The notes under the pieces were generated by a model. The model had not been told where the DNA came from. It searched no databases and saw nothing but the letters and a program-made list of their open reading frames with translations. Shown here piece after piece: positions 5,105-8,405 of a DNA stretch of 8,405 nt. Made by a program: the position numbers and the translations under genes. Position 1 is the stretch's first letter, and each line of letters opens with the position of its first letter. The DNA is taken from the NCBI GenBank assembly GCA_002787255.1, contig PCWD01000012.1:1-8405 (forward strand), written 5' to 3'. This DNA is from Parcubacteria group bacterium CG11_big_fil_rev_8_21_14_0_20_39_14. GTDB taxonomy: Bacteria; Patescibacteriota; Minisyncoccia; Minisyncoccales; GCA-002787255.

Positions 5105-5605
5105 ATGGCAAAATCTTTTTTTGAAAAATTAACCGGTTCTACTAAAACTGATAAGGTTCGACCTGACAAAATTGAACATTATGAGGAAGCCGAGCAGGAA
5201 ATTGACCTTTCACCTAAAACCTCAGCGGCCGAGTGGGAAGAGATATCCAGGGAAAAACTTGAAGAATCAGAAGGGCAGTTAGCCATTGATGTTTACCAAA
5301 CCGAATCGAATATTGTAATAAAATCAACAATTGCCGGAGTAAATTCTGAAAATCTTGATATTTCAATTACCAATGATATGGTTACTATTCGGGGAAAAAG
5401 AGAAAAAGAGGAAGAAGTTGCTCCGGAGAATTATTATTATCAGGAATGCTACTGGGGACCATTTTCTCGTTCCATTATTCTGCCGGTAGAAATAAACTCT
5501 GAAAAAGCTCAGGCGGTTATCAAAGACGGAGTTTTGACAATCCGTCTTCCCAAAGCCGAAAAAGTGAAAGTTCACAAAATAAAAGTGGAGGAAATAGAAG
5601 ACTAA
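5105..5605 (+). CDS. Small heat-shock protein, Hsp20/alpha-crystallin family
   Basis: ATP-independent holdase that binds unfolding proteins in the cytoplasm and forms large oligomers. The 166-residue protein has an acidic N-terminal arm (1-58) and an alpha-crystallin domain at about 59-150: QLAIDVYQTESNIVIKSTIAGV 58-79, the MVTIRGKRE strand 92-100, YWGPFSRSIILP 116-127, and the family signature A137-x4-G142-V-L with LTIRLPK 144-150. It ends with an I-x-V tail (159-161) that resembles the I-x-I oligomer anchor. I chose the ATG at 5105; a GTG nine bases upstream (5096) would add only three residues. No CIRCE or other known heat-shock operator is visible. The decamer arrays just upstream are the only distinctive sequence available for regulation. 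Confidence 0.94.
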   Translation: MAKSFFEKLTGSTKTDKVRPDKIEHYEEAEQEIDLSPKTSAAEWEEISREKLEESEGQLAIDVYQTESNIVIKSTIAGVNSENLDISITNDMVTIRGKREKEEEVAPENYYYQECYWGPFSRSIILPVEINSEKAQAVIKDGVLTIRLPKAEKVKVHKIKVEEIED

Positions 5606-5613
5606 TACCGGTC

Positions 5614-5750
5614 AAATCCTAAATCCTAAATTCGAAATTCGAAACAATAATTAAATTCTAATTTTTCAAATTCCAAACAGAACTTTAAACATTTGGATTT
5701 TGGGATTTTGAATTTGTTTCGGATTTAGTGCTTAGAATTTAGGATTTTAT
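5614..5750. repeat. Inverted heptad arrays between hsp20 and the vanW-family gene
   Basis: The left arm reads AAATCCT, AAATCCT, AAATTCG, AAATTCG, AAAC (from about 5616). The right arm, read on the minus strand from 5748, gives AAAATCCTAAATTCTAAG and then AAATCCGAAAC. The middle (5655-5715) is also heptad-like in the minus direction (AAATTCA, AAATCCC, AAATCC). The two halves could fold into a long imperfect hairpin. A possible -10, TATATT, overlaps its right end at 5748-5753, about 20 bases before the vanW-family ATG. Confidence 0.8.
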
Positions 5751-5773
5751 ATTTCCCAAAAAGCTCATTTATT

Positions 5774-7486
5774 ATGAAAATTCATTTCCCTTTTAAAAAA
5801 GCTTTATCTATTATTCTTCTCACAGCTATCCTGGTGGCTCTTTTTTTAATTATTTTAGAAATTTTAAATTTAAATAAAATAGCTTACGGTGTTTTGCTTG
5901 CCAATGAAGATATTGGCGGGAAAAAAATTGATGTGGCATCTAAACTAATTCAGGAAAATTTAAAGAACTTTGAACTATCTTTTGTTCTGTCAGGGGAAAA
6001 TTCTTTAACAGAGCCGGGAGAGTTTGTAAAAAATGAACAGATAATAGTAAAAACCTTGCCGGAAAATCTCGGTGTGAATTTTTTGCTCGATGAAAGTTTG
6101 GCAGGAGCCTATCGGATTGGAAAAAGGCAAAATATAATTCTTGGATTGAAGGAACAAATTACGGCCTTCTTTTTTAAAAAAAATCTTTCAATGGAGTATG
6201 AGATAGGCGAAGAGAAATTTTGCGAGTTTCTGACCAAAAACCTTGAGAAACTTGAGACTTCTCCAAAAGATGCTGAAATTATTTTTAATAAAGAAGAAAA
6301 TAGCTTTGAGCTCACTCCTTCAGAAAAAGGCTTTTTGCTTCAGCGGGAAAAATTAAGGGGGGATTTAGACCAAAGACTTTCTCTACTTGACTCAAATTCA
6401 ATTTTTTTAGAATTTAAGATGGCGGAGCCAGAAATTAAAAAAGAGGGAGCCTTGCAAGCCAAAGAAATCGCCCAAAATCTACTATTGAATTCCCCCTATT
6501 TTATTTTTCAGAAAGACGAGGAGTGGAAAATTGATGCCGAAACTTTTTTGGATTGGATAATTTTTTCTCCCGTCGCGGTTAACGGGAAAAAGGTTTTAAA
6601 AGTAGGGCTTTCTGAAGACAAAATTAAAGATAATTTAACTCAACTTAGCCCGGCTTTGAACTTCGCGCCCCAAAACGCTCAACTTACCATTGTTGATGGT
6701 CGGGTAACCGCTTTTTCTTTAAGTTATCCGGGACGGCGATTAAAAATTGAAGAAAGCGCCAAAAAAATTGTTGAAGAAATCTTGGAAAAAGGAAAAAATA
6801 AAATTGAGCTTGAATTTGGGGAAATTGAACCGGAAATTACAACCTCATCAATTAAAAATATGGGGATAACCACTCTTTTGGGAAAGGGGGTGTCAAATTT
6901 TGCCCGCTCGCCAAAAAACCGAATTCACAATATAAAAATGGGGTTGGCGAAACTTCAGGGGGTTCTGATAGAACCCGGAGAAGAATTTTCTTTTAACCAA
7001 ACCCTGGGTGAGGTTGATGAAAAAAGCGGTTTTTTGCCGGAATTGGTTATCAAAAGAGATAAAACTATTCCCGAATATGGCGGAGGAACTTGTCAGGTTT
7101 CAACCACGCTCTTTCGGGCGGCAATTAATGCCGGACTTGAAATTTTGGAAAGATACCCCCATGCTTTTCCGGTTGTTTATTACGCTCCTCAAGGATTTGA
7201 CGCCACTGTTTATCCTCCTCACCCCGACCTTAAATTTAGAAATGATACCCCGGCTAATATTCTAATTCAGGGAAGGGTTGTTGAAAATAATTTAAGTTTT
7301 GAATTTTACGGAACAGACGATGGAAGAAAAGTTATTGTTTCAAAACCTCTGGAATATGACAAAAAAGCTGACGGTTCAATGAAAGCTAAATTTGAGCGGG
7401 AAATTTGGAAAGAAGGGAAACTACTCAAAAAGGAAACCTTTTATTCGGTTTATAATTCCCCGAAACTTTACCCCGTTAGAAATTGA
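5774..7486 (+). CDS. VanW-family membrane-anchored cell-wall protein (YoaR-like)
   Basis: 570-residue protein with one N-terminal membrane segment (about 10-31) and no clear cleavage site, so the bulk is probably outside the membrane. Residues about 38-350 match the pattern of one or two peptidoglycan-binding-4-type domains that precede VanW in YoaR-like proteins (AYGVLLANEDIGGKKIDVA near 37-55; a second unit near 225-345 with LTIVDGRVTAFSLSYPGRRL). The VanW domain lies at about 373-503: FARSPKNRIHNIKMG, PGEEFSFNQTLGEV 401-414, EYGGGTCQVSTTLFRAA 434-450, FDATVYPPHPDLKFRNDTPANILIQG 475-500. VanW proteins occur in vancomycin-resistance clusters and in many genomes without them, and their biochemical function is not settled; no other van gene is here. 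The last codons (PVRN, stop) are encoded by a half-copy of the CCCCGTTAGAAAT repeat. No ribosome binding site is visible before the ATG at 5774. Confidence 0.9.
   Translation: MKIHFPFKKALSIILLTAILVALFLIILEILNLNKIAYGVLLANEDIGGKKIDVASKLIQENLKNFELSFVLSGENSLTEPGEFVKNEQIIVKTLPENLGVNFLLDESLAGAYRIGKRQNIILGLKEQITAFFFKKNLSMEYEIGEEKFCEFLTKNLEKLETSPKDAEIIFNKEENSFELTPSEKGFLLQREKLRGDLDQRLSLLDSNSIFLEFKMAEPEIKKEGALQAKEIAQNLLLNSPYFIFQKDEEWKIDAETFLDWIIFSPVAVNGKKVLKVGLSEDKIKDNLTQLSPALNFAPQNAQLTIVDGRVTAFSLSYPGRRLKIEESAKKIVEEILEKGKNKIELEFGEIEPEITTSSIKNMGITTLLGKGVSNFARSPKNRIHNIKMGLAKLQGVLIEPGEEFSFNQTLGEVDEKSGFLPELVIKRDKTIPEYGGGTCQVSTTLFRAAINAGLEILERYPHAFPVVYYAPQGFDATVYPPHPDLKFRNDTPANILIQGRVVENNLSFEFYGTDDGRKVIVSKPLEYDKKADGSMKAKFEREIWKEGKLLKKETFYSVYNSPKLYPVRN
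7471..7485 (+). repeat. Half-copy of the CCCCGTTAGAAAT element at the end of the vanW-family gene
   Basis: CCCCGTTAGAAATT is the reverse complement of the motif at 1694-1706 (ATTTCTAACGGGG) in the tsaD-valS gap, and shares CCCCGTTAGA with the valS C-terminal palindrome. It encodes the final PVRN, with the TGA stop at 7484-7486. No matching right arm follows directly. Confidence 0.7.
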
Positions 7487-7499
7487 CCAGGGATACTTC

Positions 7500-7546
7500 T
7501 TTAGCTAAAAAAGAATAATTTGTTCTTTTTAGCTAAATTTTAATTA
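7500..7546 (+). terminator. Intrinsic terminator after the vanW-family gene
   Basis: TTTAGCTAAAAAAGAA (7500-7515) pairs with TTCTTTTTAGCTAAA (7523-7537), with one bulged A and a 7-base loop, directly followed by TTTTAATTAA. It lies 14 bases after the stop codon. A-runs and T-runs on either side would allow bidirectional use. Confidence 0.75.
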
Positions 7547-7571
7547 ACCAAAGTGGGTATTTTAAATAGGG

Positions 7572-7712
7572 ATGAGTGTGACTTGTGCTGGGCTATTTAT
7601 TGCAAATGCCACCCATAGCGCTATGCAGGGTGATATAGGCATTACGATACTTTGTGGAATAGGAGCAATGATAATGATAGCCATAGCAGTGTTCAGAATT
7701 AGAGAAAAATGA
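7572..7712 (+). CDS. Possible 46-aa single-pass membrane peptide
   Basis: An ATG at 7572 opens 46 codons, ending in TGA. The product has a moderately hydrophobic start (CAGLFIANA), a short polar stretch (THSAMQGD) and then a convincing membrane span, GITILCGIGAMIMIAIAVF (about 22-40), closed by the basic tail RIREK, consistent with the C-terminus inside the cell. AGGG abuts the ATG, too close for a normal ribosome binding site. It lies between two terminators (7500-7546 and 7784-7831), so it could be a separate short transcript. I recognise no family; it could also be chance or the 5' part of a non-coding RNA. A perfect 12-base palindrome, CATAGCGCTATG, is at 7614-7625. Confidence 0.4.
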   Translation: MSVTCAGLFIANATHSAMQGDIGITILCGIGAMIMIAIAVFRIREK

Positions 7713-7783
7713 GTGTCCGAAATCCTTGGACAAGTATAGTTCTTTCACCTATGAAATCCATCAGACACCCCCATAGATGGACA
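7713..7783 (+). other. Structured leader or small RNA region ahead of a terminator
   Basis: TGTCC (7714-7718) can pair with GGACA at either 7728-7732 or 7780-7784, two mutually exclusive choices. TCCATC (7758-7763) pairs with GATGGA (7777-7782), and GTGTC (7713-7717) can pair with GACAC (7765-7769). The second GGACA overlaps the base of the terminator stem. No known RNA family is recognised. No ORF of useful size is visible here. Confidence 0.3.
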
Positions 7784-7831
7784 AAGCCCTAAAAGCTTCG
7801 AGGGAGCCAGAACTCTCGGGCTTTTTATTTT
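7784..7831 (+). terminator. Intrinsic terminator
   Basis: AAAGCCC (7784-7790) pairs with GGGCTTT (7818-7824), with an inner GAG/CTC stem, followed by TTTTTATTTT (7822-7831). This is the clearest classical terminator in the window. It implies that the 7572-7783 region is transcribed to the right. Confidence 0.75.
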
Positions 7832-7887
7832 GAGGTTCTGAAGAATCTTCCAATGAATTTTTACATTTTTTCCTCACCTGTGTTAAT

Positions 7888-8284
7888 AAAATACTACTGC
7901 TACGTAGCAGTAGTATTTTCATTGTATCGGAATTTCAATAATTCCGATACAAGCAAAAAGGGAGTCGGGGAAACCCCGAATACTACAAATCTTGTTGGAT
8001 TTGAGTACGGGGCAAGTATTGCTAATTCCAACTTTGGATTTATTGATGCTCGCCCCGTAAAAATTGGAGTGAAGCGAGAATTTGTACGTGGCTGGGTGTT
8101 TCCCCGCTTGCCCCACCAGATAGAAAGTTTATCTAACGGGGTGAAGAAAACAGGGAGCGAACGAAGTGAGCGACCGCCAGAAATCGAGACGTAGTCCCGT
8201 ACCGAAACGAAGTTTCTGGTGCGGGGGTTTCTTAAGAACATAGTTCGGGTTTAGCGCGAGCCGAAGGCGAACGACTATGTTCTT
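7888..8284. repeat. Island of eight back-to-back hairpins
   Basis: Successive stems: (1) a perfect 32-base palindrome 7888-7919; (2) TTGTATCGGAATT (7922-7934) with 7940-7952, 13 bp; (3) TCGGGG/CCCCGA 7965-7979 with an AAA loop; (4) CAAATC/GATTTG 7986-8003; (5) TACGGGGC (8006-8013) / GCCCCGTA (8052-8059); (6) CCCC-AGATA / TATCT-GGGG 8111-8141; (7) CCCGTACC / GGTGCGGG plus GAAAC/GTTTC 8196-8225; (8) AAGAACATA-GTTCG / CGAAC-TATGTTCTT 8234-8284, followed by TTTT on the plus strand. Most loops are short. Stems 5 and 6 carry the CCCCGTA or TAACGGGG ends found in the tsaD and valS elements, and stem 7 a related CCCGTA. Open frames on both strands reflect this symmetry and are not credible genes. Otherwise nothing is recognised here. 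Confidence 0.88.
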
Positions 8285-8285
8285 T

Positions 8286-8371
8286 TGGTGCCCCCGAGAG
8301 GATTTGAACCTCTACGCTTTTTAGGCACGAGGTCCTAAACCTCGCGTGTATGCCAGTTTCACCACGGGGGC
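8286..8371 (-). tRNA. tRNA-Leu (anticodon UAG)
   Basis: Read on the minus strand, the acceptor stem is GCCCCCG (8371-8365) with CGGGGGC (8296-8290). The D-arm region contains GTGGTGAAACTGGCATACAC. The anticodon stem CGAGG/CCTCG encloses TTTAGGA, giving anticodon TAG, which reads CUN leucine codons. A long variable region (TGCCTAAAAAGCG) is typical of class II tRNAs. The T-arm is AGAGG-TTCAAAT-CCTCT, and CCA is encoded (8288-8286). Its 3' end abuts the last hairpin of the island. The promoter would lie to the right, near the window edge, and no clear -10 is visible there. Confidence 0.97.
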
Positions 8372-8405
8372 ATTAACCCCTCACCACTTTTGCGGTTTTG
8401 CTCAA

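Noticed and set aside
7008..7265. An 85-codon plus-strand frame
   Set aside because: It runs in another frame inside the most conserved part of the VanW domain, so it is a shadow of that gene.
7484..7486. UGA read as glycine, as in Gracilibacteria and Absconditabacteria
   Set aside because: The vanW-family gene ends naturally at this TGA after a full-length product, and no conserved gene here has an internal TGA.
7853..8241. Two overlapping 113-codon frames on opposite strands
   Set aside because: They lie over the hairpin island, start or end within palindromes, resemble no protein family, and are open on both strands because inverted repeats mirror each other.

Overview
The window looks like a piece of chromosome from a Candidate Phyla Radiation (Patescibacteria) bacterium, most likely Parcubacteria-like. 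This is an inference. It rests on AT-rich DNA, the lack of Shine-Dalgarno sequences, promoters a few bases from the start codons, a typical small-genome gene set (TsaD, ValRS, a PrsW-type protease, Hsp20, a VanW-family envelope protein) and very repeat-rich sequence that runs into the genes. UGA and UAA/UAG all act as stops, so the UGA-glycine code of some CPR lineages does not apply.

Layout: tRNA-Glu(UUC) on the minus strand (73-147) is divergent from tsaD (220-1542). A repeat-built gap follows (1543-1755), then valS (1756-4176), a long AT-rich hairpin (4201-4229), prsW-like (4276-5001), a decamer-repeat gap (5003-5087), hsp20 (5105-5605), an inverted heptad-repeat gap (5614-5750) and a vanW-family gene (5774-7486) with a terminator. 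Next come a possible 46-aa membrane peptide (7572-7712), structured DNA ending in a second terminator (7784-7831), a roughly 400-bp island of back-to-back hairpins (7888-8284), and tRNA-Leu(UAG) on the minus strand (8286-8371). All protein genes point right and both tRNAs point left.

Two genes serve translation: TsaD makes the t6A37 modification on ANN-decoding tRNAs, and ValRS charges tRNA-Val. The prsW-like and vanW-like genes are envelope genes, and Hsp20 is a stress chaperone. Spacing and the hairpins between genes suggest mostly single-gene transcripts rather than one operon.

The most unusual feature is the repeat system. Seven-base tandem repeats (AATCCTA, TTCGAAA, AAAATCA types) and ten-base repeats (ATCAGTGTAA type) lie between genes and also inside tsaD and valS, in frame. 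Nested within these arrays, in both coding and non-coding DNA, are palindromic elements whose ends read CCCCG(T)(T)A and T(A)ACGGGG. Three of them encode the same peptide, SLRG(RQ), in loops of TsaD and ValRS; a fourth forms the C-terminus of a shortened ValRS; a half-copy supplies the last codons and stop of the VanW-family gene. This resembles in principle the in-frame palindromic elements of Rickettsia, but the sequences look unrelated.
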